NCBI RefSeq assembly: GCF_025370935.1
Contig: NC_133472.1
Span: 10,115,479 to 10,179,478, forward strand
Source of the DNA: Choristoneura fumiferana
Taxonomy: Eukaryota > Arthropoda > Insecta > Lepidoptera > Tortricidae
Direction: 5' to 3'
Length of the DNA stretch: 64,000 nucleotides
The notes below the pieces were generated by a model that saw only the letters and a program-made list of their open reading frames with translations, did not search any database and was not told where the DNA came from. The position numbers were made by a program, and so were the translations under genes. Positions 47,101 to 55,138 of the stretch are shown here, piece by piece (position 1 is the stretch's first letter; the number at the start of each line of letters is the position of its first letter).

Positions 47101-50100
47101 AGGGAAAATATTTAGGGGCTGTCTCACCATCTATTGATTAGCGTTAACCGACGGTTAAATGTGATGCCGTCTCCGTCTATTCGAACAAAACAAATAGAGA
47201 CGGCATCACACCTAACCGCCTGTTAATACTAATTAATGGATGGTGAAACAGCCCCTTAGAGGGCAGGAGAGGCAGAGGAAAACCGAGACGTGCGTTTATG
47301 GATCAAACCAAAGAGATTAAGGTTAATGTAATGTCATATCAGGAGCAGGAGCTCCAGCGAGGCGTGCGTAAAGGCGATTACTCCAATGACAACTGCTGTA
47401 CTCTTAAATTTATGATGATGATGCTGGGCTAAAAGTTTTTTTCACCTCAGCAGCTCAAACAGGCGGTTTTGCTATGAATAATCAGTGAGCAAAATCGCAT
47501 TTTGCTAACTCCGTGAGACAAAGTAACTTTTTAATTATTTTTTAAAAATGCTGAGGACAGTGCTGGATCCACTCACTGAATTCCAAATATTTGAACTTGA
47601 CTTTGATCTGTCAAAAAAGCTGTGAAAAAAGCAAGACATAGGATCGAATCGATACTAAGTTCTGTAGGCCCAAAAAGAAACAAACAAACGTTCGGATACA
47701 CATATAACCGCAAAATTACGTGTATATAGTGCATTACTTAATTAAAATAAAGGATAAATTGAAATTAACAAAACACAGTGAATTGACAGCAAAATATTTC
47801 CGAAATGTTAAAATTTTCCCACTTTTAATAAAGTATGCAACCTCGTTGTACGAAAACCGCTGCTCTTGTTTTTTTTAAAATAAAATCGTTCCGTATACTG
47901 CCTATCTCTTAAAGTTGGATCAAATATTTGTCAAATTGAATGAATTTGTAAGTAATCTATTTATATTAATGTTTCAAACAATAGGAACTCTAATAAAATC
48001 ATATTTAAAGCTATATTTTTATAAAAAAATATACGTTTATTGTTCCACCTTTTTAATGACCCAAAGCTGAGGTTTTTTGCACTATTAAAAAGTATGATGT
48101 TACGAGTATGAGATTTGTATCGTACCTACTGAATACTTTCCCGTTCCATATTCAAAACCTGTCTACTTACCGGAGACTTTTGATCGTTGTCTGGCATTCT
48201 TAAGTGACTTTTTAAAAATGTAATGGCGACTGTATGAATAATTTTTGAGAAAAAGTTTTAAATACGATTAAGTAAGTAAGTAAAGTTGTTAAAAAATTAA
48301 TATAGTTATTTAACATATTTTAAAGTTTTTGATATTTTTTGTCTTCTAAATATATGTGGTTTTTTTTTAACCTTTAATTTAAATGTTCTCGCTGCTCAGG
48401 TGAAAAGTTGTATGTGTCACACGAGACCAAAGTTTTTTTGCATCTCGTGTGTTTGCTAATCCCTCGCTGATCTCAGGATTTCTAACCTAGAATCACGAGT
48501 GTAGAATCCTTCGCTTACTCGGGATTCAAAATCAACACTCGTACCAAAAAACGACTGCTCTCTTGTTGCCATCAACTAATTCTTTTAAAACTTTGAGGTA
48601 TTAATGCGGTGCAAACTAAGATCTTAAATATACTCAGCGGCCCAAAATTTGGCCCACTCTACGTACAAAATTACCTCTGCATATATTTGAGCTCCAAATT
48701 TTTCGCGCCCAGTTTATGTAGGTACGTAGTTAGAACGGTCGGGTTCATTAATTTTAATTATATTAGCTTTGTTCTGACACTTAACATGGCATTATTATAT
48801 TTCAAGTAAGGATTACAAACAGAGATGTAGAAGCCATTACAAATTAAATTCGTGTCTTTTTTCACTCCATGACAGTTTTTGTAGTATGAGAAATCTGACA
48901 TTTGATTGCGATCGCGAGCATCAGAAACATTAGGCAATACGGCCTCTGGTTTACAAAGGCTACTTAAAACTCTTAAGTATTTTTCATCACACTTGCTCAT
49001 CAATGATGTTATTCCATGCCTTCATACTAAAGGACAATGGCCTCAATTGTTCCCGCGGGAACTATGGATTTACGTTAGTTTTTCTCCCCAAGGGAGTTAT
49101 GACTTTAAGTTTTAAAATTTAGTAGGTGCGTCATTTTGGACTAGAGGTTTCAAGTCAGCCAAATTTTTATTTTCATCTTTAAAACTAAGCTATAACCCAA
49201 TTTTACCCCATAAAAAATTGCCACGCTTCATGAAACTTCGTTATTTTTACCAGGCTTGTTCGCTTTTTTTTATAATTCTATTATCTTAATAAATAAAAGC
49301 TTAATATTCGTTATTTTTACATTTAAAATGTATATCAAATAATTTTGCAATAATTTTAGGACCTAAATATTTTTTAGCACGTTGGAACAATCTGGCCGTA
49401 AGACCATTTGAATTCTAAACTAAACAGTTCTTCGCATTATCTTGGTACTTAGACGACTCGAAAAAAGTGACAATCAGGGGGGCTACTACGAAATTCGAAA
49501 ATCGAAGTTCATATCGTTTTCCTGACGCTAAAATATTATTTAATACGAGAGTGAGAGGGACGGTACGATACGAACATCGATTTTCGAATTTTGTAATAGC
49601 CCCCTGTATTGGCGGGTCGCCATTATTTTATTCCGATGTTTTCTTAGCACCTTTCTTTTGCCGACCTGTGAAGTGTTTGGACACAAAATAATTTAATTTA
49701 TTGCATTTTTTTCCTCGCAATGTGATGAAAATCATTTTGTGTATCATCATTTTGTGCCTCTAGGGCTTCTAAATAGACTCTCGTTAGTAATCTCCTTCTG
49801 ACGCCCCTTAATGCTCAATGTACTATTATATAACCTAACACTTCCTTCCTACCTATACTTTGCTTGGATGCTCTAATGAGCAAGTGCTCCCAATCGCAAC
49901 ACAATGCAGTTCATTATTTGGCACGCTTTTATTATCTAACTGTATCGTAAAATCAATCAATCCGCTAAGGGTCCAGTAGTTTAATTGTGTTTAGTATAGA
50001 TAGCACCGATAAGCTCAAATAAACTGATGAAACTTTCCGCGTGTCAGTAATGTGTCAATGTTTGAACCAGATGTTCATTAAACATAATATTGTGATATTA

Positions 50101-53034
50101 TCCTAGTAATAGGCTAATTGACCAAAACAATATTATCTCAGTCATATTAATAGATAATTATATTCTAGTATAACTAGGATCATGAGGGCATTTGAAGCAA
50201 CGGGAGGTATGTATAAAATTAATAGATAAATAATTTAGATACAGTAAAGTTCAAAAGTACAGGTCAATGCACAAGAGCTGGCAAGAATGAATTAGGTAGG
50301 TACCTTTGTCAAGGCATAGTGCAGATAGCAAAGCAACAACAAAGTTAGTACAATATAATTAGAATTCGTTAAAAATAGATACATATTGTTAATTAATCCC
50401 TCATAGGTAAACAACATAATACTATGATTTACTTTGTGGTACCACATCTAAAATCGTGAGGCCTGAAAAGGGTTATAAATGAATATAGGTACGCGTCGAC
50501 TTGAGAACCTCCGTATTTTTCGTCGGTTAAATGAACGTGCAGATAAAATTAATAATGTTTTCTCATCGTACTTTGTCGGTAAAGTTCGTATTTATCTTGC
50601 TTTCTCAACTAAGTATCTTACTGAAGTTTACTGGAGCTAATTGAGGAAATAAGAAAAAAAACTAATTTATCCGACCAAATACGATGGAAAATCATTATTC
50701 ACTGGATTTTGATTTGACGACCGGATGGCCAAGTGGTTAGAGAACCTGAACATTTTTTTTTTACTTTTTTTTATTGTACCACTTGGTCCCCGTGACTGAT
50801 ATCTATATTCATGTCAAATTACAGCTTTCTAGTACGTTACGGTCTCTGAGCTTACCCGCCGACAGACAGACATGGCGAAACTATAAGGGTTCCTAGTTGA
50901 CTACGGAACCCTAAAAACCAAGTGGTTCCGTAGTAAAACGGTAATAACCCAAAAAAGTTAATATTTTTGTTCTTCTAAACTATGGATATTTTGTAGTGGT
51001 TTTTGTGTTATTAGTTCTACTGCTGAAGATTTATAAATGACAAAAAAAAGATCACGGACCATTGATTTTTATGACATAAATCATTAAGTCAAATTTTCAT
51101 AACACAAAAAAAAATTAGGAGCGACCGCTCTAAATAAACTTATTTCAAATAAAACTTAACTAACTTTCATTAAACTATTTTCATTTACTTAAAGACCCAC
51201 ACAAATAATTAAAAAAAAAAATATTGGATTGCAACTTGGTCAAAATTTAAAAATAATCAAGAGGTAGAACAATTTTATTACAGACACAAATAATAGGTTC
51301 ATCTATCTACCACAAAACTATCTAGAGCGATCGATCGCTCTCATTTAAATTATTTTTTGTTATGAAAATTTGACTTCGTGATTTGTGTCATAAAAATCAA
51401 AGGTCCGTAGTCATTTTTTTAGTCATACTAGAACTAATAGTATACCTGAAAACTGCTCAAAAATAATATATATTTTTTTGAGTTATTACTGTTTTACTAT
51501 ATACGGAACCACTTGGTTTTTTTTTTTAATATTTTGTATGTAACGGAGCTAGTGAGTAAACTATATAAAAAAATAGCTCAAGGGCAGATGTTGTTCCCTT
51601 ATCCAACTACGCCCTTTTTAGATAATCTACTCGTAATCAATAATAATTGTTATTGAATTTTCTAAGAAATAAAAGCTGTTCTGCCTGGTACTTTCAGTTG
51701 TCATAGAAACTTGAATTTTGGTATGATTCATTACATTGAATTTGATTACATTATAATATGTTTAAAGGAATCTTGTTTGTTAGTTACCTAAATCTATTCA
51801 GGTAATTTAATGAAAGCAGGATTGGATTCACTCGCATCAAAAAAAAAAAGTATACGAGAAATGTGGTCGTAGTCAATTTAAGTGTAGGAGGTTAAAGCTA
51901 AAGATTTAAATGGAACAGACTGGCTACCTACTACACGAGACCGGCAGCACGGCAAGCGTTTTCTCAATTCGTAACGATTATTCGCAGTTAAAGAAAGAAA
52001 GAAAGAAAGAAGATATTTATTCACTAACACAGAAGCACACATATACTTACAGCATAATTTATAAAAAAAATACAGGAAAACACATGAAAATAGTAAATTT
52101 ATACATATACCTACACAATTTTGTATGTCCCCGCGAAAGTGAAACGGTCGCTCACACAGCATATTATTTTTAGTATGAAAAGAAAGGAACTACTGCGAGT
52201 AAACCTTCATTACTCGGTCGAGATGGTCGCCAACTAATGGTTACCAGTACCCTTAGTGTAAGTTTTCGGTTACAAAATACGTCTCGATCGCGTTCGCGTT
52301 AAAATCTCAATTTGTATGGAAACACGAACATCGCAAACGTTCCGCTAGAGGCGTTGTTCGTGTTTGCATACAAATTGAGATTTTAACGCGAACGCGATCG
52401 AGACGTATTTTGAAACCGAAAACTTATTTTTTTCTTATTCGACTGGATGGCAAACGAGCAAGTGGGTTTCCTGATGGTAAGAGATCACCACCGCCCATAA
52501 ACATCTGCAACACCAGGGGTATTGCAGATGCGTTGCCAACCTAGAGGCGTAAGATGGGATACCTCTAGTGCCAGTAATTTCACCGGCTGTCTTACTCTCC
52601 ACGCCGAAACACAACAGTGCAAGCACTGCTGCTTCACGGCAGGATTAGCACTACACTAAACTAAACTTACACTAAGGGCACTGGAGCACACACTGTGCGC
52701 AGAAAAAACACTCGCCGCGCCGTCGGTCGCACATTGTCATGGCAGAACCTTAACAACGTAACCGTCGTATCAGCGTATTTTGACACAGCTCCAGTCTCCC
52801 CGACTTTGATGGAGGATTATGGGCTTGGTGTTAGTTAACTAGATTTTTTTGTGTCCTTTAGGCTTCCAGTTCTACATGGCAGACAGCAGACTCTCTAACA
52901 GTGAGCAGGCATTCAACTCTGCGCCGGATCCCGGCTACAATATCGCAAGAGACATACTCAACATGTCAGCCACCACCATGGTGGTGTGTATCGTCATTGT
53001 TGGTATCTTCGCAATTTTCGTCAAAATTTATTGA
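35124..53034 (+). CDS. Predicted small two-membrane-segment protein, 4 exons, unknown function
   Basis: Exons 35124-35191, 42303-42406, 46690-46746 and 52862-53034 join in phase to 133 codons plus stop. Residues 1-32 are polar and Ser-rich (MEDTLSSISRKS onward). About 33-57 is a hydrophobic helix (VAIALNIMGCIGC onward). 58-111 is a polar linker containing LPEPEIAPALAELIKAG. 112-131 is a second helix (TTMVVCIVIVGIFAIF) with a very short tail. Acceptors are good (TTTTAATTTCAG, TTTTCCAG, CCTTTAG); donors are GTAAGT for exon 2, GTAAAA for exon 3 and a weak GTACTA for exon 1. AATAAA follows at 53334-53339. I recognise no family. Exons 2 and 4 look firm because each encodes a clean membrane helix; exon 1 rests on phase and a plausible start. 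The introns are 4-7 kb and full of transposons. Confidence 0.6.
35233..35660 (+). repeat. Dispersed repeat C, diverged copy
   Basis: Starts GGATTCCGTAGTCC, includes GTCCGTCCGTCCG, AAAGTGGGGGTGAAG, TATCGTTGGATAATTC and GATGGTAGTAGG in the order of the full copy. The 3' third is missing. Confidence 0.75.
35690..36168 (-). mobile_element. SINE B copy with embedded SINE A tail
   Basis: On the minus strand the head at 36168-36090 has an A box TAGCCAAGTGGTTAG and a B box GGCTTGATCC, followed by TGGTCGGGGCAGTGATTTGT and a body reaching TTAATATACATGCTT near 35881. There SINE A 3' sequence begins abruptly (GGGAACTACGGCCCAAGG, AGGCCTGTGCCCAGCAGTGG, GATGATGAT). Below 35800 AATAAATAAAGAATATCATT with a (TTA)n-like run looks like the SINE B tail. 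This is either a 5'-truncated SINE A inserted into SINE B or a template-switch mosaic. Confidence 0.75.
37323..37420. mobile_element. MITE family F, copy 2
   Basis: Best-preserved copy. AAATATACCGAGCGGCAAAA at the left pairs with TTGTGCCGCTGAGTATATTT at the right. The arms contain AATTTGGCCC and GGGCCAAATT. Confidence 0.8.
37786..38104 (+). mobile_element. SINE A, full length, with 12-bp target duplication
   Basis: A tRNA-derived SINE of about 319 bp. The pol III A box is TGGCCTAGTGGTTT (about 37803) and the B box GGTTCAAACCCC (about 37848). The body has CGTGAGGAAACCTGCACAAT and the tail AGGCCTGTGCCCAGCAGTGG with (GAT)n. AAGTAAATAAAA flanks both sides (37774-37785 and 38105-38116), so the element was inserted by LINE machinery and is fairly young. 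It lies in intron 1 of the two-membrane-segment gene, same strand. Confidence 0.93.
38715..38818 (+). pseudogene. LINE ORF C-terminal fragment
   Basis: A short frame ends GSYFAQRLSLAVQRGNAAS and MLGTCPA then stop. QRLSxAVQRGNAASxLGT recalls the C-terminus of a family of retrotransposon polyproteins. The preceding 30 residues do not match anything I know. Only the last 35 or so codons are convincing. Confidence 0.4.
39240..39345 (-). repeat. Repeat H fragment (LINE-tail-like)
   Basis: On the minus strand it reads CACGACAGGATTAGCGAGC, AAGATGGTGGTAGCAATCCG and GACCTTGCACAAGGTCCTAC. It overlaps the end of the copy at 52436-52655 and aligns with 60600-60680. The whole set looks like pieces of one lepidopteran LINE-associated repeat. 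Confidence 0.65.
39509..39643. mobile_element. Palindromic element, family P copy 3
   Basis: GCAGGGCTACTACGAAACTC at the left mirrors GAGTTTCGTAGTAGCCCTGC at the right. The core ATTTAATACGAGAGCGAGAG is shared with the other copies. Near-perfect hairpin. Confidence 0.85.
40235..40359. mobile_element. Palindromic element, family P copy 4
   Basis: Begins AGGGGCTACTACAAAACTAG, has GAAGTTCGTATGGTATCGTC and ends in TTTTGCATTTCGTAGTTAG. Directly followed by copy 5. Confidence 0.75.
40360..40487. mobile_element. Palindromic element, family P copy 5
   Basis: Begins AGCAGGGCTACTACGAAATTCG immediately after copy 4, and ends GGTTTTCGAATTCTGGAGTA. The tandem pair suggests insertion of one copy into the end of the other or a local duplication. 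Confidence 0.75.
40697..40828 (+). CDS. Short basic ORF, possible first exon or transposon ORF start
   Basis: The frame encodes 43 residues beginning MDSEQPSTSSHRRRSEEI and PRKKRKT, a typical nuclear-localisation-like basic cluster, then loses coding character and stops. The ATG follows TTAAAC, and the upstream 200 bp is T-rich. It could be the first coding exon of a host nuclear protein or the N-terminus of a DNA transposon ORF whose remainder is lost. A GTAATA after codon 34 is a possible donor. No partner exon was found. Confidence 0.3.
   Translation: MDSEQPSTSSHRRRSEEILSPRKKRKTTLQNIYLVIIKLISVF
41415..41620 (+). repeat. Repeat D, right-end fragment
   Basis: Contains GAGGTGAAAAATTGTGTGTT, AGCATCTCGTGCCTTTGAAA, TCCTTCGCTTGCTCGG and AGCACTCGTGCCAAAC in the order of the repeat D right end at 7310-7490. 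Confidence 0.65.
42847..42917 (+). CDS. Orphan THAP-domain first exon
   Basis: The exon starts with ATG in the context CAAAATGG and encodes MVSCSVLSCDATYCNNPNKR and TFH before a GTAAAT donor. The first half of a THAP zinc finger has this form: C-x(2-4)-C near the N-terminus, a short insert, then the FH(R/K) that leads into FP. THAP domains bind DNA and occur in host regulators and P-element-like transposases. The next exon should start with the R/K-FP motif in phase 2; I could not find it before 46690. The piece lies in intron 2 of the two-membrane-segment gene, same strand. It is either the 5' end of a nested gene or a transposon remnant. Confidence 0.55.
43122..43318 (+). repeat. Direct repeat, unit 1 (about 197 bp)
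   Basis: Starts ATATGGCGCCATTTCATGAT, contains GGCATATCACGATGTGCCTG and CGGCAGATCGATTAGAGCAA, and ends near GTTAGTATGAATT. Unit 2 follows 388 bp downstream in the same orientation. Both begin with an ATGGCGCCAT palindrome. Confidence 0.85.
43510..43707 (+). repeat. Direct repeat, unit 2
   Basis: Same order of motifs as unit 1 with about 10 percent differences and a missing GTA near GATCGATTAG..CGATATTCC. The 190-bp spacer between the units carries GAGCGAGCGAAGCGAGCG and further GATCTGCCTA-like half motifs. Confidence 0.85.
45620..46495. mobile_element. Composite foldback element with internal direct repeat
   Basis: Left AAAGTAAAACCGACTCCAAA, then GGGAACCGACTACAAAACCC and TTGAAAATATTTTTC, is mirrored near 46405-46495. 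Inside the left half a second hairpin (TAGCTCGAAGTCGGTG with CACCGACTTCGAGCTA) spans 45706-45832. Between the arms a block of about 150 bp occurs twice (45855-46008 and 46248-46395), each with AGGAAACGGACGCAAGGGTG and AACGTAGGAACGTGATCTTA. Confidence 0.7.
46937..46942 (+). terminator. AATAAA polyadenylation signal after exon 3 read-through
   Basis: If exon 3 of the two-membrane-segment gene is not spliced, the frame continues GKNKTTVRFGMQEYFSIYDLF-like for 21 residues to a TAG at about 46811, and this AATAAA lies some 130 bp later. It would give a shorter isoform with one membrane helix. Confidence 0.4.
46985..47420 (+). pseudogene. LINE reverse transcriptase C-terminus, split by a MITE
   Basis: The plus strand reads VVELRTIENRRGIMLGHLER then HDK, a stop, LHKIEGKIF, and after the inserted MITE (47115-47255) resumes RGRRGRGKPRRAFMDQ and VMSYQEQELQRG, with a (GAT)-like tail. 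RTIENRRGxMLGHLxRHD, RGRRGRGxPR and SYQExQ are C-terminal motifs of a moth LINE reverse transcriptase. The stop and the insertion show it is dead. Confidence 0.8.
47115..47255. mobile_element. PIF/Harbinger-type MITE, copy 2
   Basis: Nearly the same sequence as 2987-3125: GGGGCTGTCTCACCAT to ATGGTGAAACAGCCCC, with GATGCCGTCTCCGTCTATTC in the left arm. TTA flanks both sides (47112-47114 and 47256-47258). Removing the element and one TTA restores the LINE frame, so the duplication call is secure. Confidence 0.92.
47447..48560 (+). repeat. Dispersed repeat D, copy 2
   Basis: Collinear with 6515-7490 and in the same orientation: ACCTCAGCAGCTCAAACAGG, CTCCGTGAGACAAAGTAACT, GTATGCAACCTCGTTG, TCCTTCGCTTACTCGGGATT and ATCAACACTCG. 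It is slightly longer than copy 1. Confidence 0.75.
48626..48717. mobile_element. MITE family F, copy 3
   Basis: Left arm AAATATACTCAGCGGCCC and AAAATTTGGCCCACTCTAC; the right arm (CCAAATTTTTCGCGCCCAG) is decayed. Confidence 0.65.
48890..48960 (+). repeat. Repeat G core, copy 2
   Basis: Reads GATTGCGATCGCGAGCATCA then TTAGGCAATACGGCCTCTGG. Only the core is shared with the copies at 15600-15735 and 61345-61480. Confidence 0.6.
49478..49604. mobile_element. Palindromic element, family P copy 6
   Basis: The best-preserved copy: GGGGCTACTACGAAATTCGA and AAATCGAAGTTC at left, ATCGATTTTCGAATTTTGTA and ATAGCCCC at right, with the core TTTAATACGAGAGTGAGAGG. It defines the family. Confidence 0.88.
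50550..50701. mobile_element. Foldback MITE family E, copy 2
   Basis: TAATAATGTTTTCTCATCGT at the left pairs with ACGATGGAAAATCATTATTC at the right; the interior has GTTCGTATTTATCTTGCTTT as in copy 1. Confidence 0.75.
50705..50743 (+). mobile_element. SINE B head fragment
   Basis: GACGACCGGATGGCCAAGTG then GTTAGAGAACCTG is the first 35 bp of SINE B with its A box. It is cut off where the repeat C fragment begins. Confidence 0.7.
50752..50916 (-). repeat. Repeat C, left-end fragment on minus strand
   Basis: Contains, inverted, the start of repeat C: GACATGGCGAAACTATAAGG and GTTGACTACGGAACCCTAAA. Ends at a foldback element. Confidence 0.75.
50917..51517. mobile_element. Foldback element, about 600 bp
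   Basis: ACCAAGTGGTTCCGTAGTAA with AACGGTAATAACCCAAAAA at the left pairs with the right end GAGTTATTACTGTTTTACTA and CGGAACCACTTGGT. Arms continue inward for over 150 bp (for example GACATAAATCATTAAGTCAA and its partner near 51373). No frame of interest. Confidence 0.85.
51991..52170 (+). repeat. (AAAG)n microsatellite with downstream repeat sequence
   Basis: Five AAAG units are followed by GATATTTATTCACTAACACA and GAAGCACACATATACTTACA, which resembles the end of a moth retroelement. Confidence 0.5.
52261..52423. mobile_element. Long-hairpin MITE, TA-flanked
   Basis: Left AGTTTTCGGTTACAAAATAC then GTCTCGATCGCGTTCGCG; right GCGAACGCGATCGAGACG then GAAACCGAAAACT. Arms of about 65 bp, with TA on each side. 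Lies in intron 3 of the two-membrane-segment gene. Confidence 0.85.
52436..52655 (+). repeat. Repeat H, long copy
   Basis: Carries CAAACGAGCAAGTGGGTTTC, TGATGGTAAGAGATCACCAC, GGGTATTGCAGATGCGTTGC and CTTCACGGCAGGATTAGC. This block is a very common repeat in lepidopteran genomes; by its link to the pieces at 39240 and 60600 it is probably the end region of a LINE. Confidence 0.75.
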
Positions 53035-55026
53035 AACGATAACACTCCATGCGGCTTATATTATGAGATGCAAGGTAGATTAGGCGGTCTTATCGCTTAA
53101 AAGCAATTTCTTCCAGGCAACGATTTGTGAACAGGAACTATTTAATACAATTACGTCGAAGTAGCTGACGGAATTAAAAGCACTGTAGAAACAAAAATCT
53201 AAAATATTAAGATATAATATTTTCAGTCTTATTTTTAATGCCTTGTTATCAGCTGCCGCTTGGACTGTCACTAGCTAACAAATTATTTAAAAAACTCCTA
53301 CAGATATTTTTTACCCTTTTTCTGAAATTTTTTAATAAAGCAACTATTACCAAAAAGGCATTTAATTAAACAGTATATTTCCTGGGTACTTCATTTTTTT
53401 ATTACTCAAAACCTTTATTTATTTTCATGTGGCAGAGATAAAATAACACTATAAAATTTATATCAAGCTTTTGAAAGACATTAAGTAGGTACTTACTTGC
53501 TTTTGTTTGAGCCGTCGGTATCTATTCAATTGCATCGGTCATCTTTATTAAAACCTAGTTTTGTTTTAGTAAAAAGGTTAAAGTTAAGGCCGCCTTACAC
53601 ATGCTCGTTACTAGCATGCTAATAAGCATGCTCGTACCTGAAGTACCATTATGCCACTAAATAAGTATGCTTAATAGTAAGCAAGTGTCCTATACACACA
53701 TGCTAGAGTAGGTAGCATTTGCTAAATAGTAGAATGCTTTCGTGCTAATAACTAGCATGAGTAACAATGTCCTTACTAGAACACAATAACGCTTATTTTA
53801 TTTTCATAAAACAATAGTTTTTTAAAGAGACTTCAGATTTCTTATTGCACTTACAATAGTTGATTTTACAACAAGAGCATAAAACGAGCCATTTTACCCG
53901 AGAGGTTCATATAGCCACCCGAGCCGGTACGGCGAGAGTGGATAGAGACGTCGATGGGAAAATGGGTTTAATGCTCGAGTTTTACACTCTGCTCGTAGTT
54001 AATAATTATACACATCATAAATATTTCGAGATTTTGTCCCATGCGCAACTTATTGGTATGAAATTTCGCTCGCATCGTCCACCCTATCGCTGCATCCACA
54101 AGAGCTGTGTGATAGAGCTAAAAAAACTACCAATACAATTGCATTTTCGGAAAACTGATAAAAAATTACAAATTTTTTTTTTTTTATACAAAATCGCAAA
54201 TCATAATTTTGTAGTATTTCAAAAATTAAAGTTACAAAGAAAGCGGCGCCCCCATTTCTTTAATAGCTACTTTTTACCGTCGCACTTTTAACCATCAGAT
54301 CTGTGGGAGTAAGTGACAGCATAGATAGGCGTATATGGGGGGTGGAGGGGGCGGTTGGACTGTGCCCACGCCATTAAGTATGGTCTAGTGCCCACCCCAG
54401 GATGTCGCGCTACCGATTCTAAATTCTAAAATACTGCTATCTATTTAATATCTACACAAAAAAATCCAGGCCAGATGTACCGCATGGACGTCATCGATCG
54501 AAGAAGGACATGGACGTAGGTACAAATGAAATCAGAAATCACACATGAAGCACGCGGACTGTGAACCTGTTAAGATAATAAAATAAATAATTGAAGTAAA
54601 TATGGCTATGGCGCTATGAATATGGTGGCACTATAACCTAGGTCCTAGAGGGTATGTACATCGGGGTGCAATTAAACAACACCCATATTGGAACGGCTCG
54701 TCCATTTATTGTAACTTATCAACTTCAAACAAAAAGATAATACAATGTTTGCAATGAGTAATGCTGGCCGTGCTATGTACTTAACTACAGAGTAAACTTT
54801 CAACATTTTGTGTTCACTCAATTAACTCTTAGGCTAATAAGGCTACCCTTAAATTCTACGGCATCCAATCGGAACATGGGCCTAACTTTTCGTCTAAATT
54901 TAGTTTGAACAATATCAACAAAATATTGGAGCCAAAAATACGTGAGTAAACATACAATGATTTGTTCATAGTCCACGATTATTTCCAAAAAAAAAATCAT
55001 TTCAAGAAAATTGATCACGATTTTTC
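53035..55026. other. 3' flank of small membrane gene, then noncoding DNA
   Basis: The first 300 bp is the probable 3' untranslated region, ending near AATAAA at 53334. Beyond that, 53599-53775 is a loose palindrome built of GCATGCT/AGCATGC words. A 143-codon plus frame at 53860-54291 has no recognisable domain and probably belongs to a repeat. No gene is seen. Confidence 0.5.
53334..53339 (+). terminator. AATAAA polyadenylation signal, small membrane gene
   Basis: Canonical hexamer 300 bp after the stop codon at 53034, in AT-rich DNA, in the orientation of the gene. Confidence 0.55.
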
Positions 55027-55030
55027 TTAA

Positions 55031-55138
55031 CCCGTCACGCGTCCTAGAGACTACATTAATCCCTAACTTTTTTGTGCAGGAAATGTCCTTTGATGTAATT
55101 TAACTTTCTGTAATGTAGTCTCTAGGACGCGTGACGGG
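55031..55138. mobile_element. TTAA-flanked MITE, 108 bp
   Basis: CCCGTCACGCGTCCTAGAGA at the left is exactly mirrored by TCTCTAGGACGCGTGACGGG at the right. TTAA lies on both sides (55027-55030 and 55139-55142). CCC..GGG ends with a TTAA target are the hallmark of piggyBac-type elements. Confidence 0.85.

Noticed and set aside
53599..53775. Candidate foldback element made of GCATGCT words
   Set aside because: Pairing is patchy and can arise from the low word diversity; no clear ends.
53860..54291. 143-codon plus-strand frame, the second longest in the window
   Set aside because: No recognisable domain, runs of F/L/K from T- and A-rich tracts, and sequence style of a dispersed repeat. Likely chance.
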